From Blautia sp. (GTDB lineage: Bacteria > Bacillota > Clostridia > Lachnospirales > Lachnospiraceae), in assembly GCA_026169535.1 (NCBI GenBank), contig JAPFCU010000079.1, positions 1-64,000 of the forward strand: a DNA stretch of 64,000 nt. Reading direction: 5' to 3'. The number at the start of each line of letters is the position of its first letter. The first letter of the stretch is position 1. A program made the translations under genes and the position numbers. The notes beneath the pieces were generated by a model that was not told the origin of the DNA, did no database searches, and worked only from the letters and a program-made list of their open reading frames with translations. Shown here piece by piece: positions 18,258 to 27,627 of this stretch.

Positions 18258-19622
18258 ATGAAAATGAGAAAAACTGTAAATGCGGAAAAAAATCTTACCG
18301 AGGGGAAAATCCTGAAGACCATGCTGATTTTTGCGCTTCCTATGATATTGGGAAACCTTCTGCAGCAGGTCTATAATATTGCAGACACCATGGTAGTCGG
18401 AAGATTTCTGGGAGCAGAGGCTCTGGCGGCGGTAGGCTCTGCTTATACCTTGATGACATTTTTGACCTCAGTGATTATTGGTCTTTGCATGGGAAGCGGT
18501 GCTGTTTTTTCTATTGCTTATGGGGCGGGCAATCAGCAGGAATTGAAAAAAAGCATATGGGTGTCCTTTGTATTTGTTGGAATTGTTACAATTGTCATGA
18601 ATGCAACAGTATTTATCTGGACAAGACCAATTCTGAGACTTCTGCAGATACCGGAGGAGGTTTATCCTCTGATGTATCAATATATACGGATCATTTTTTC
18701 AGGGATTCTGTTTGTTTTTTTATATAATTTTTTTGCATGTCTGCTTCGGGCAGTGGGAAATTCTGTTGTTCCGTTGTGGTTTCTGGCGATATCTTCTGTT
18801 TTAAACATTATCCTGGATCTCTGGTTTGTAGCCGGACTTGGAAAAGGTGTGGAAGGTGCGGCTGCAGCAACAGTGATCGCACAGATGGCAGCTGGACTTG
18901 GAATTTGTGTTTATACATTGTGGAGGGTTCCGGTTCTTAGAATAGAAAAGCAGTATATGCGCATGGAAAAATCTGTTTTGAATCGTGTCATGCAGTATTC
19001 GGTTTTCACCTGTGCCCAGCAGTCGGTAATGAATTTTGGAATCCTGATGATTCAGGGATTGGTGAACAGCTTTGGAACGGTGACCATGGCTGCATTTGCA
19101 GTTGCCGTAAAAATCGATACTCTGGCATATATGCCAGCACAGGAATTTGGAAATGCTTTTTCTCTTTTTGTTTCTCAGAATTTCGGAGCCAGAAAATATG
19201 AGAGGATCAGAAAAGCCTCCGGAATGGCAGTAAAAGTTTCCGTGAACTTCTGCCTCGTCATATCTGTGATCGTATGGATTTTTGCAGCGCCTCTGGTAGA
19301 AATTTTTCTGACGGATCCGCAGCTTGCCATTGTAAGTGCAGGGGTAAATTATCTTCATATTGAAGGTGTTTTTTACTGGGGAATCGGATGTCTGTTCCTT
19401 TTGTATGGATTATACAGAGGGATGGAGAAACCTGTAATGTCGCTGGTTCTGACTGTTATTTCACTGGGAACCAGGGTGGCGCTTGCGTATCTTCTGGCAC
19501 CGATGCCGCAGTTTGGCGTCAATGCCATCTGGTGGGCAATTCCTGTGGGCTGGATTCTGGCAGACCTGACAGGATTTGTTTACTATCTGAGGATCCGGAA
19601 AAATATAGGGTCCGGACAGTGA
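18258..19622 (+). CDS. MATE-family efflux transporter (NorM-like)
   Basis: A 454-residue, 12-span MATE protein. The N-terminal signature PMILGNLLQQVYNIADTMVV is characteristic of the Firmicute NorM/DinF-like group, which exports cationic drugs or metabolites using an ion gradient. The ATG at 18258 follows AAGGAG. A longer frame upstream has no site. It is unlike the MATE at 2727 in sequence, so the two are separate lineages and not a recent duplication. Confidence 0.9.
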   Translation: MKMRKTVNAEKNLTEGKILKTMLIFALPMILGNLLQQVYNIADTMVVGRFLGAEALAAVGSAYTLMTFLTSVIIGLCMGSGAVFSIAYGAGNQQELKKSIWVSFVFVGIVTIVMNATVFIWTRPILRLLQIPEEVYPLMYQYIRIIFSGILFVFLYNFFACLLRAVGNSVVPLWFLAISSVLNIILDLWFVAGLGKGVEGAAAATVIAQMAAGLGICVYTLWRVPVLRIEKQYMRMEKSVLNRVMQYSVFTCAQQSVMNFGILMIQGLVNSFGTVTMAAFAVAVKIDTLAYMPAQEFGNAFSLFVSQNFGARKYERIRKASGMAVKVSVNFCLVISVIVWIFAAPLVEIFLTDPQLAIVSAGVNYLHIEGVFYWGIGCLFLLYGLYRGMEKPVMSLVLTVISLGTRVALAYLLAPMPQFGVNAIWWAIPVGWILADLTGFVYYLRIRKNIGSGQ

Positions 19623-19669
19623 AAGTACAGTTGAAAAATTGGAAAAATATTTTAGGGGAGTTTTGTTTT

Positions 19670-20317
19670 ATGCAGGAAATTATTACTTTTATTATGGAAA
19701 TCATAGGAACCATTGCTTTTGCAGCTTCCGGCGCTATGGTTGGAGTGGGGAGAAGAATGGATATTTTTGGGGTCTGTGTTCTTGGAGTAGTTACTTCGGT
19801 TGGCGGTGGTATGATCCGTGATATTGTTCTTGGAATCATTCCTCCAGGAATGTTCCAGAAGCCGGTATACACTATTGTAGCGACTATAACTTCCTGTGTG
19901 GTTTTTGGAGTGCTGTACCTGAAAAAAGAGCTTCTGGAAGGGCACTTCAGGGAGATTTATGACCGTTTTATGCTGATCATGGATACAATAGGACTGGGGA
20001 TCTTTACAGTGGTAGGGGTTCATACTGGAATTCGTCACGGATATGTGGACAATACCTTTCTTCTGGTATTTGTGGGAACCATCACCGGAGTAGGCGGAGG
20101 GCTTTTGAGAGATATGATGGCAGGTGTGCCGCCATATATTTTTGTAAAGCATATTTATGCCTGCGCATCTATTGTGGGTGCTTTTTCCTGTGTTTATCTG
20201 TACCGCAGTTTTGGTACAGTAGCAGCCATGGTGGGAGCTTCTGCTGTAGTGATCCTGATACGTTATCTGGCAGTGCATTTCAGATGGAATCTTCCGAGGC
20301 TGAAAAGAGAAGAATAA
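19670..20317 (+). CDS. TRIC-type cation channel family protein (UPF0126)
   Basis: 215 residues with seven predicted membrane helices made of two repeats. Each repeat holds the glycine motif GGGxxRD (GGGMIRDI near residue 45, GGGLLRDM near 130), the mark of the UPF0126/TRIC family. Bacterial members form homotrimeric monovalent cation channels. The ATG at 19670 follows AGGGGAG by 7 bp. A longer in-frame reading overlapping the MATE gene is not credible. Confidence 0.85.
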   Translation: MQEIITFIMEIIGTIAFAASGAMVGVGRRMDIFGVCVLGVVTSVGGGMIRDIVLGIIPPGMFQKPVYTIVATITSCVVFGVLYLKKELLEGHFREIYDRFMLIMDTIGLGIFTVVGVHTGIRHGYVDNTFLLVFVGTITGVGGGLLRDMMAGVPPYIFVKHIYACASIVGAFSCVYLYRSFGTVAAMVGASAVVILIRYLAVHFRWNLPRLKREE

Positions 20318-20519
20318 GGAAAAGGTTATTTTTGTTTATAATGTCTATTTGTGTCTAAAAGCCTATATTTAAACTGGAAAATATGGCTAATATATGTTAT
20401 ACTAAATTGTATTAATGCAAGCTGAGTACTTTGTCTGTTATTTTTCCGGGCAGAGGGGAAAATAATTTAAACAAAGAAGCAAAAGGTTTGTGTATCAAAT
20501 GGATAAGGAAGGTGAGCAA

Positions 20520-22484
20520 TTGGAAAACTACACCAAGTATAAGTTAAAAAGTAACGATGAACTGGCAGAATTATTAGCCGATAAAGACAACCTGTTCATT
20601 GTTGCCTGCAACAAATGCTTCAAAGAATTTGAAACTGTGGATGAACCGGAATGTAGTGAGTTTGAAAAATTTGCTGCTGGACAGGGAAAAACAGTTACAG
20701 GCAGTATCAGGGTTGATTTCCTGTGCAACAAGACCCTGACAGAAAAGAAATTGCAGGATATCATTCCAGAGGGAACAGAAAACGTGATCGTGATTTCCTG
20801 CGGACTGGGTATTCAGACTGTTGCAGATCTTGCTGGTAAACCAGTTTATGCAGCAAGCAATTCTCTGAATTATACCGGACATCACGGAATGGCTCTTACC
20901 CAAAAAAGCTGTGATGCATGTGCACAGTGCTATCTGAATATCACCGGAGGTATCTGTCCTATCGTTGACTGCTCCAAGAGCCTTGTAAACGGACAGTGCG
21001 GCGGCGCCAAAGACGGCAAATGTGAAGTTGATGGAAACAAAGACTGCGCATGGGAAAAAATCTACAGAAGACTTGAAAAACAGGGCCGCTTGGAAGAATT
21101 TTTAAATCAGCCGGTTCAGCTTCGTGATTATTCAAAAGTAAATGTCAATGTGATCCGTAATTATGTAAATGCTGTACGTGAAGAACGTTTTGCAGGTTAT
21201 TACGGCGGCGTTCATCCATCTGAGCGTAAGGAACTCAGTGAACATCTTGCACTGGAAAGATTCCCGGAACCAAAGACCGTTGTGATTTCCATGTCACAGC
21301 ATCTGGGCGCTCCGGCGTCGCCTGTGGTGCAAGTAGGAGATACCGTTAAAGTAGGTCAGAAGATTGGTGAAGCCTCTGCTTTTATCAGTGCGCCTGTCCA
21401 TTCCAGTGTCAGCGGAACCGTAGTTGCGGTAGAGCCGCGTCTCCATGCCACCAGAGGCAGCGAGGTCATGGCTGTTGTAATTGAATCTGATGGAAAAAAC
21501 ACTCTGCATGAATCTGTAAAACCGCATAAAGGCTATGAGGAGCTTACACCGGATGAGATCATTGAGATCGTCCGTGAAGCAGGCATCGTAGGTATGGGCG
21601 GTGCTGGTTTCCCGACCGCAGTGAAACTGAAACCAAACAAACCAATCGAAGCAGTTATCCTTAACGGCTGCGAATGCGAACCTCTTCTTACTGCAGACCA
21701 CAGAGTTCTTCTGGAGTTCGCAGATGACATCATTTATGGATTAAAGGCAGTTCTTAAAACTGTGGATGCTCAAAAGGGTATCATTGTAATCGAGGACAAC
21801 AAGCCGGATGCTATTGCCCTTATGGAGGAGAAGCTTGCAGATTGCGACAATATCGAGGTTGTTACAGCCAGAACAAAATATCCTCAGGGTGCAGAAAAGA
21901 GTTTGATCAAGCGTGTAACAGGAAGAACTGTTCCGCGTGGAGGTCTGCCGGCAGACGTAGGGGTTGTAGTCAGCAATATCAGCACAGTCAAAGCAATTTC
22001 TGACGCAATCCGGACAGGTATGCCGCTGATCGAGCGAGTTGCAACAGTAACAGGTGAAAAGATCAAAAATCCTGGAAATTACATTGTGAAAATCGGTACC
22101 AGCGTAAAAGAAATGATCGATTACTGCGGTGGTACGACAGACGATGATGTACAGATTAAAATGGGCGGTCCTATGATGGGATTTGAGCTTACAAATCTGG
22201 ATGTTCCAATGATGAAGGGTTCCAATGGAATCATTGTGGTTGACACTGATCAGACACAGCCAATGGAATGTATCAAGTGCGGACGCTGTGTAGATGTCTG
22301 TCCAATGGAACTTTCACCGCTGTATTTTGCAAAATATGCGGATGAGCAGAACTGGCAGGGAATGAAGGATATGAACGTTATGGATTGTGTGGAATGCCGT
22401 TCCTGTGAGTTCATCTGTTCCTCCAAGATTCCGTTAGTAAGCAAGATCAAAGCCGGAAAAAATGCGATAAGGGAGATGAAGTGA
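20520..22484 (+). CDS. MetV-RnfC2 fusion, electron-input subunit of methylene-THF reductase
   Basis: About 654 residues in two modules. Residues 1-205 resemble MetV, with a Cys-rich zinc/iron segment CDACAQCYLNITGGICPI and LVNGQCGG. Residues 230-654 are RnfC-like. They carry a lipoyl-like hammerhead, the flavin/NADH segment GMGGAGFPTAVKL, NGCECEPLL and two 4Fe-4S motifs (CIKCGRCVDVC, CVECRSC). RnfC2 is known as the NADH-oxidising partner of MetFV in Acetobacterium. Here it is fused to an extra MetV domain. A TTG start at 20520 after AAGGAAGGTGA fits the length of the MetV partner. An ATG at 20499 is the alternative. Confidence 0.82.
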   Translation: MENYTKYKLKSNDELAELLADKDNLFIVACNKCFKEFETVDEPECSEFEKFAAGQGKTVTGSIRVDFLCNKTLTEKKLQDIIPEGTENVIVISCGLGIQTVADLAGKPVYAASNSLNYTGHHGMALTQKSCDACAQCYLNITGGICPIVDCSKSLVNGQCGGAKDGKCEVDGNKDCAWEKIYRRLEKQGRLEEFLNQPVQLRDYSKVNVNVIRNYVNAVREERFAGYYGGVHPSERKELSEHLALERFPEPKTVVISMSQHLGAPASPVVQVGDTVKVGQKIGEASAFISAPVHSSVSGTVVAVEPRLHATRGSEVMAVVIESDGKNTLHESVKPHKGYEELTPDEIIEIVREAGIVGMGGAGFPTAVKLKPNKPIEAVILNGCECEPLLTADHRVLLEFADDIIYGLKAVLKTVDAQKGIIVIEDNKPDAIALMEEKLADCDNIEVVTARTKYPQGAEKSLIKRVTGRTVPRGGLPADVGVVVSNISTVKAISDAIRTGMPLIERVATVTGEKIKNPGNYIVKIGTSVKEMIDYCGGTTDDDVQIKMGGPMMGFELTNLDVPMMKGSNGIIVVDTDQTQPMECIKCGRCVDVCPMELSPLYFAKYADEQNWQGMKDMNVMDCVECRSCEFICSSKIPLVSKIKAGKNAIREMK

Positions 22485-22485
22485 T

Positions 22486-23109
22486 ATGCTGATTACCGAA
22501 CTGAAATCGAAAGAAATTATCGCATCACTGGTGGACGGAAAAAAAGTATTTATGATCAACTGCCAGGGATGTAAGGAAGTCCGTTTCCCGGAACAAGAAT
22601 CCGTAGAACTCCGCAAGGAGCTGGCTGCTGACGGGAAGCTGACAGGATTTATTACAACCGACTATATCTGTAATCCGGAAAACATGAAGCTTCGTCTCCA
22701 GAAACATATGGGGGAGATTGAAGCGGCTGATGTGGTTCTGGTCCTTTCCTGTGGAGTGGGAGTGCAGACAATCGCAGAATATCTGGAAGATAAACCGGTA
22801 TATGCAGCCTGCGATACATATCCTCTTCCGGGATTCCAGGGAGTTACTCCTCTGGAATACGACTGTGACCAGTGCGGCGAATGTTATCTGAACTTAACCG
22901 GAGGCATCTGTCCGATCACTGCCTGCTCCAAGAGCCTTGTAAATGGGCAGTGCGGCGGCTGCAAAGATGGCAAATGTGAAGTAGACAGCGAAATGGAATG
23001 TGGATGGGAACGTATTTACAGACGTCTTGCACAGATTGGACGCTTGGATGTATTGAAGTGCCCCACCCAGATTCGTAATTTTGCAACAGATGACGAAGTG
23101 TCAAAATAA
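22486..23109 (+). CDS. metV: MetV, methylene-tetrahydrofolate reductase small subunit
   Basis: A 207-residue MetV protein that shares with the upstream fusion the segment CPI.ACSKSLVNGQCGG and the Cys cluster CDQCGECYLNLTGG. MetV binds metal or Fe-S and pairs with MetF to reduce 5,10-methylene-THF to methyl-THF in the methyl branch of the Wood-Ljungdahl pathway. It starts one base after the fusion gene with a GGGAGATG site, so the operon is tightly coupled. Confidence 0.85.
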   Translation: MLITELKSKEIIASLVDGKKVFMINCQGCKEVRFPEQESVELRKELAADGKLTGFITTDYICNPENMKLRLQKHMGEIEAADVVLVLSCGVGVQTIAEYLEDKPVYAACDTYPLPGFQGVTPLEYDCDQCGECYLNLTGGICPITACSKSLVNGQCGGCKDGKCEVDSEMECGWERIYRRLAQIGRLDVLKCPTQIRNFATDDEVSK

Positions 23110-23147
23110 GATAACGGTTAAAAATTATAGAGTAGGAGCAATGTACT

Positions 23148-24026
23148 ATGAAAATTACTGAAGCATTTGAACGTGGTGAATTTGCAGTAACAGCGGAAGT
23201 AGGGCCGCCAAAAGGAATTCATATTGAAGGATTGCTGGAAGAAGCAAAAACATATTTAAGTGATATTACAGCAGTAAATGTAACAGACAATCAGTCTTCT
23301 GTTATGCGTCTTGGTTCCCTGGGCGTATGCAAGGCTCTTAAGGATGAGGGACTTACCCCGATCTTTCAGCTGACATGCCGTGACAGAAACCGTATTGCGC
23401 TGCAGTCTGATCTTCTCAGTGCTGCTATGCTGGGAATTGAAAATCTTCTCCTTCTGACAGGCGATCATACAAAGATGGGAGATCATCCTCAGGCAAAGCC
23501 TGTTTTTGACCTGGATTCTGTTTCTCTGATCCATGCGGTAAAACAGCTGGAGGAAGGTGTTGACCTTGGTGGAAATCAGCTTGTTGGAGAGCCTCCTAAA
23601 TTTGCGAAGGGTGCAGTAGTATCTCCGTGCAGCGACTCTGTGGACGCTCAGCTTGCAAAAATGGAGCGTAAAGTACGCGCAGGAGCTGATTACTTCCAGA
23701 CTCAGGCTGTTTTTGAGCCGGAGAAATTCATTAAATTTATGGAAAAAGCAAAACAGTTTGGAAAACCGGTTCAGATTGGTATCATCATTCCGAAATCTGT
23801 CGGAATGGCAAGATTCATGAATGCAAATGTTGCAGGCGTTCATGTTCCGGAAGATATGATCAATGAACTGAAAGCTGATAAAGAAAAGACTAAAGCAGGT
23901 ATTACCGGAGTAGAGATTGCTGCCCGTATCATCAGAGAATGTAAACCATATTGCCAGGGTGTACATATTATGGCATTAGGCTGGGAATCAAAAGTACCGG
24001 AAGTACTGAAACTTGCCGGAATCTAA
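23148..24026 (+). CDS. metF: MetF, methylenetetrahydrofolate reductase catalytic subunit
   Basis: A 292-residue FAD-dependent TIM barrel. Features are the N-terminal VTAEVGPPKG (catalytic Glu region), LTGDHTKMGD (FAD and substrate binding), DYFQTQAVF and the C-terminal GVHIMALGWE. It makes 5-methyl-THF for acetyl-CoA synthesis and methionine. With the MetV and RnfC2 proteins encoded before it, electrons would come from NADH. This gene order supports an acetogenic metabolism. Confidence 0.92.
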   Translation: MKITEAFERGEFAVTAEVGPPKGIHIEGLLEEAKTYLSDITAVNVTDNQSSVMRLGSLGVCKALKDEGLTPIFQLTCRDRNRIALQSDLLSAAMLGIENLLLLTGDHTKMGDHPQAKPVFDLDSVSLIHAVKQLEEGVDLGGNQLVGEPPKFAKGAVVSPCSDSVDAQLAKMERKVRAGADYFQTQAVFEPEKFIKFMEKAKQFGKPVQIGIIIPKSVGMARFMNANVAGVHVPEDMINELKADKEKTKAGITGVEIAARIIRECKPYCQGVHIMALGWESKVPEVLKLAGI

Positions 24027-24060
24027 AAATATGCAGGACTGTTCTTAAGACAGCTTCTGA

Positions 24061-24095
24061 AAAAGGTTGTGGTTCATTTGAGCCGCAGCCTTTTT
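24061..24095 (+). terminator. terminator of the MetF operon
   Basis: GGTTGTGGTTC pairs with GAGCCGCAGCC, followed by T5. Confidence 0.88.
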
Positions 24096-24209
24096 GTTTC
24101 TTTGTCATGAGAGACTTGCCCGCTTTGCTTTAATCAGGTTTTTCCATTGCGTTACAGTGAATTTTAACGTATAATGAAAAGGAGTCAAAAGATAAAGGAG
24201 TAGCAGGAT

Positions 24210-25478
24210 ATGTATTACGAAACAGCAGAGAAACTTCTTACATTTATCAGAAAAAGCCCTACTGCTTTTCATGCAGTAGATACAATGAAAAATATATTGG
24301 CAGAACAGGGATTTCAGGAACTTTCCGAAAAAGATTACTGGAAGCTGGTTCCCGGCGGTCAGTATATGGTCACAAGAAATAATTCGGCGCTGATTGCATT
24401 TTCCATTCCGGAGAATGCTCCCCATCGTTTCCATATAATGGCAAGTCACAGCGATTCTCCTACCTTTAAAATTAAAGAAAATCCGGAGATCACTGTAGAG
24501 AAAGCATATGTGAAATTAAATGTTGAGAAATACGGCGGTATGCTGATGTCCCCATGGTTTGATCGTCCACTGTCTGTGGCAGGCAGAGTCGTTGTTTCAG
24601 AAAATGGAGAAATCAAAGAAAAGCTGGTGGACATTGACAGAGATCTTCTGATGATCCCCAGTCTGGCAATCCATATGAACCGTGAGGTGAATTCCGGCTA
24701 TGCATATAATCCGCAGAAAGACCTTTTGCCTCTTTATGGTACGGCAGGGACAGAGGAAACTTTTGGAAAAACGATTGCAGAGGCAGCAGGAGTACGTGAG
24801 GAAGACATTTTAAGTCATGATTTGTTTCTTTACAGCCGGACAAGGGGAGCAGTATGGGGAGCAGAAAAAGAGTTTGTTTCAGCAGGAAGGCTGGACGATC
24901 TTCAGTGTGCCTTTGCTTCCATGGAAGGCCTTCTTTCAGGAGAAAAAAAGAAAAGTATCGCAGTTCACTGTGTCATGGATAATGAAGAGGTTGGAAGCGG
25001 TACAAAACAGGGAGCTGCATCCACATTCCTGAAGGATACCCTCCTTCGGATCAATTCCGGATTGGGGAGAACCTATGAGGAGTATCTGATGTCTCTGGCA
25101 GACAGTTTCATGATATCCGCAGATAATGCCCATGCCCTTCATCCAAATTATACAGATATGACAGATCCTGTAAACCGTCCGCTTCTTAATAAAGGAATTG
25201 TGATCAAGTATAATGCGAACCAGAAATATTGTACAGATGCTGTTTCTGCGGCAAGATTTAAGGACATCTGTACCAGAGCAGAAGTACCGTTCCAGACCTT
25301 TGTAAACCGTTCAGATATGGCAGGCGGTTCCACTCTTGGGAATATTTCCAATACACAGGTTCCTGTGAATACGGTTGATATCGGGCTCCCGCAGCTGGCA
25401 ATGCATTCTCCTTATGAAACAGCGGGAGTAAAAGATACCTACAGCCTTATCAAAGCGGCGGAACTGTTTTTTGAATAG
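24210..25478 (+). CDS. M18-family aminopeptidase
   Basis: A 422-residue zinc aminopeptidase of the aspartyl aminopeptidase family. Metal and catalytic motifs are ASHSDSP (His, about 86), AGRLDD (Asp, about 228), DNEEVGS (catalytic and metal Glu, about 258) and a late LAMHSPYE (His). It removes N-terminal residues, often acidic ones, from cytoplasmic peptides. The family forms dodecamers. The site AAGGAG precedes the ATG. The gene begins a housekeeping stretch on the same strand. Confidence 0.92.
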   Translation: MYYETAEKLLTFIRKSPTAFHAVDTMKNILAEQGFQELSEKDYWKLVPGGQYMVTRNNSALIAFSIPENAPHRFHIMASHSDSPTFKIKENPEITVEKAYVKLNVEKYGGMLMSPWFDRPLSVAGRVVVSENGEIKEKLVDIDRDLLMIPSLAIHMNREVNSGYAYNPQKDLLPLYGTAGTEETFGKTIAEAAGVREEDILSHDLFLYSRTRGAVWGAEKEFVSAGRLDDLQCAFASMEGLLSGEKKKSIAVHCVMDNEEVGSGTKQGAASTFLKDTLLRINSGLGRTYEEYLMSLADSFMISADNAHALHPNYTDMTDPVNRPLLNKGIVIKYNANQKYCTDAVSAARFKDICTRAEVPFQTFVNRSDMAGGSTLGNISNTQVPVNTVDIGLPQLAMHSPYETAGVKDTYSLIKAAELFFE

Positions 25479-25511
25479 TAAAATGAAACAGAAGATTTGA
25501 GGAAAAGAAAG

Positions 25512-26333
25512 ATGAGTAGGAAAGCAGTATTTTTTGATGCTGACGGAACGGTTTGTGACATAAAAAAAGGTGTGCCGGACAGTGCAGTCAGAGCAATTAC
25601 CCAATTAGTGGAAAATGGACATCAGGCGTGGCTGTGCACCGGGCGGAGCCGTGCTTTTGTTCCCTGGTATCTGGAGCAGATTCCTTTTACCGGAATGATC
25701 AGCGCCTGCGGGGCAACTATTGAAAAAAACGGTCAGAGACTTTTTAACAGGGAAATGCCTGCAAATGTCGCGCAAAAGTCGGTTGAAATCCTGAGAAAAT
25801 ATGGACTGATCCCGGTGATGGAGGGAGCAGACTACATGTATTATGACAAGGACGAGTATACCACGGAGGTAAACTGGTACAGAGATCTTATCACAGAGGC
25901 TTTAGGACAAAAATGGAAACCTATCGCAGGCAATGAATCCTGTCTTCGAATCAATAAGATCAGTGCCAAGATGACAGACGGCTGTGACGATCAGCAGGCA
26001 GTCAGGGAATTATCTTCCTGGTATGACGTGATTCGTCATGAAAACAATGCTTTTGTGGGAACGACAATTGAATTTGTACCAAAAGGATGTAATAAGGCGG
26101 TGGGAATAGCCGCTGTATGCAGGCTTTTTGATATTCCCTGGGAAGATACGGTGGTATTTGGAGACAGCAATAATGATCTTTCCATGTTTGAGTATGCAGC
26201 AACTAAGGTGGCAATGGGAAATGCATCTCAGAAGATTCTGGAGCTGGCAGATCATATAACAACCGATATGTTTCATTATGGAATAAGAAATGGTCTGGAA
26301 GCGCTGGGACTGATCCGTGGAGATCATGTTTGA
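25512..26333 (+). CDS. HAD-superfamily phosphatase, Cof-like
   Basis: 273 residues. It has the HAD nucleophile motif FFDADGT (DxD, residues 7-13), a C2 cap domain in the middle and the C-terminal GDSNNDLSMFEYA, where two acidic residues bind Mg2+. Cof-type proteins dephosphorylate sugar phosphates or related metabolites. The ATG at 25512 follows GAGGAAAAG. It lies between two peptidase genes with short gaps. Confidence 0.88.
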   Translation: MSRKAVFFDADGTVCDIKKGVPDSAVRAITQLVENGHQAWLCTGRSRAFVPWYLEQIPFTGMISACGATIEKNGQRLFNREMPANVAQKSVEILRKYGLIPVMEGADYMYYDKDEYTTEVNWYRDLITEALGQKWKPIAGNESCLRINKISAKMTDGCDDQQAVRELSSWYDVIRHENNAFVGTTIEFVPKGCNKAVGIAAVCRLFDIPWEDTVVFGDSNNDLSMFEYAATKVAMGNASQKILELADHITTDMFHYGIRNGLEALGLIRGDHV

Positions 26334-26387
26334 GTTATACGTTTAAAGAAGCGTTTAGATAGAAAATAGTAAAGAGATAAGAAATTA

Positions 26388-27560
26388 ATGAAAGATTTTG
26401 AAAAATATGAAGAGGAGCTTCTTCAGCACAGACGATATTTTCATATGTATCCGGAATTGGGACTTCAGGAAGAAAAGACATCGGCATATATCAGAACTTA
26501 TCTGGAAAAACTGGGGTATGAGATTACATTCGTTCCGCCTACCGGGATGATCGCTGAGCTGCCGGAACTTAAAAACAGAGAAAAGACAGTAGTTCTCAGG
26601 GCGGAAATGGACGGACTTCCCATGGAAGAAAAGACAGGTCTTCCTTTTGCATCAAGAAATCAGGGATGTATGCATGCCTGTGGACATGATGGGATCCTTG
26701 CGGTGGCTCTTACATTTTGCGGTGTTCTTGCCGAGGAAAAAGACAGCTTTCCGGTTAATGTGCGATTCCTTTTTGAACCAGCAGAGGAGATTGGAGAAGG
26801 AGCAAAAAGAATGATTGCAGCCGGAGCTTTGGAAAATCCGGTGCCGGATGCGTTTCTGATGTTCCATTTTGCTGTAGATATGCCTTTTGGAATGGCTGTC
26901 CATGAGGGACAGGCGTCAGCTATGATAGCGGGGATTGGCATTGATGTAAAGGGGAAAGCAAGCCACTGGAGTGAGGCGAATAAAGGGATTGACAGCATTT
27001 ATGCAGGAGCGAGGGCAATTCAGGAAACACATGATCTGAACAGCAACTATAAAGGTGCAGCTCCCTGCCTTATAGGGATTGGAACAGCTCATGGAGGTGA
27101 ATATACGAATATTATTGCGGATTCCATGCAGCTGACCGGAAATATCCGTGCATGCAGAGAATGTGATTTTCGGGCACTGTATAAAGAACTGGAAAAAAGA
27201 CTTAAAAGAGTTGAAGAAGAAACGGGAGCGGAACTGAATTTAAGTATTCTGAAAGAACCGGTGCTTTCTTTTGCGAATGATCCGGAGTTTACCAGTTATG
27301 CAGAAGAAATTGGAAAGGATGTTTTTGGAGACCGATTTGTTCTGGAGGGAGAGGAAGAACTTTTTCTTGCAGGTGATAATGCCTATCGATATTTTCAAAA
27401 GACGAGAGGAATATTCTTAGTTTTTCTGTCAGCAGTTCCGGGGCATGAACATCCTCTCCATCATCCGCAGATGGAGATTGACGAGAAAATTTTTCCATAC
27501 AGTCTGGAGACTGTTTACCGGATGATTAAAAAAATTGGCGAATGTCAGTCTGAAAATTAA
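26388..27560 (+). CDS. M20D-family amidohydrolase
   Basis: 390 residues. The metal-binding motifs RAEMDGLP (Asp, about 69), HACGHD (about 97) and EPAEEIGEGA (about 128-137) are those of hippurate/N-acyl-amino-acid hydrolases. The first motif reads RAEMD where RADMD is usual. A dimerisation lid domain lies in the middle. It releases amino acids from N-acyl conjugates. The true substrate cannot be told from sequence. Confidence 0.88.
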   Translation: MKDFEKYEEELLQHRRYFHMYPELGLQEEKTSAYIRTYLEKLGYEITFVPPTGMIAELPELKNREKTVVLRAEMDGLPMEEKTGLPFASRNQGCMHACGHDGILAVALTFCGVLAEEKDSFPVNVRFLFEPAEEIGEGAKRMIAAGALENPVPDAFLMFHFAVDMPFGMAVHEGQASAMIAGIGIDVKGKASHWSEANKGIDSIYAGARAIQETHDLNSNYKGAAPCLIGIGTAHGGEYTNIIADSMQLTGNIRACRECDFRALYKELEKRLKRVEEETGAELNLSILKEPVLSFANDPEFTSYAEEIGKDVFGDRFVLEGEEELFLAGDNAYRYFQKTRGIFLVFLSAVPGHEHPLHHPQMEIDEKIFPYSLETVYRMIKKIGECQSEN

Positions 27561-27627
27561 GATATAGTCAAAGAAAAGTAGAATCTGTAGAAAATGCATG
27601 GAGAGGTTTTGGGGTGGAGGAAGCATT

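Noticed and set aside
19388-19669. Longer version of the TRIC-like gene starting inside the MATE gene
   Set aside because: It overlaps a certain gene in another frame and lacks a ribosome site. The ATG at 19670 fits the family length.
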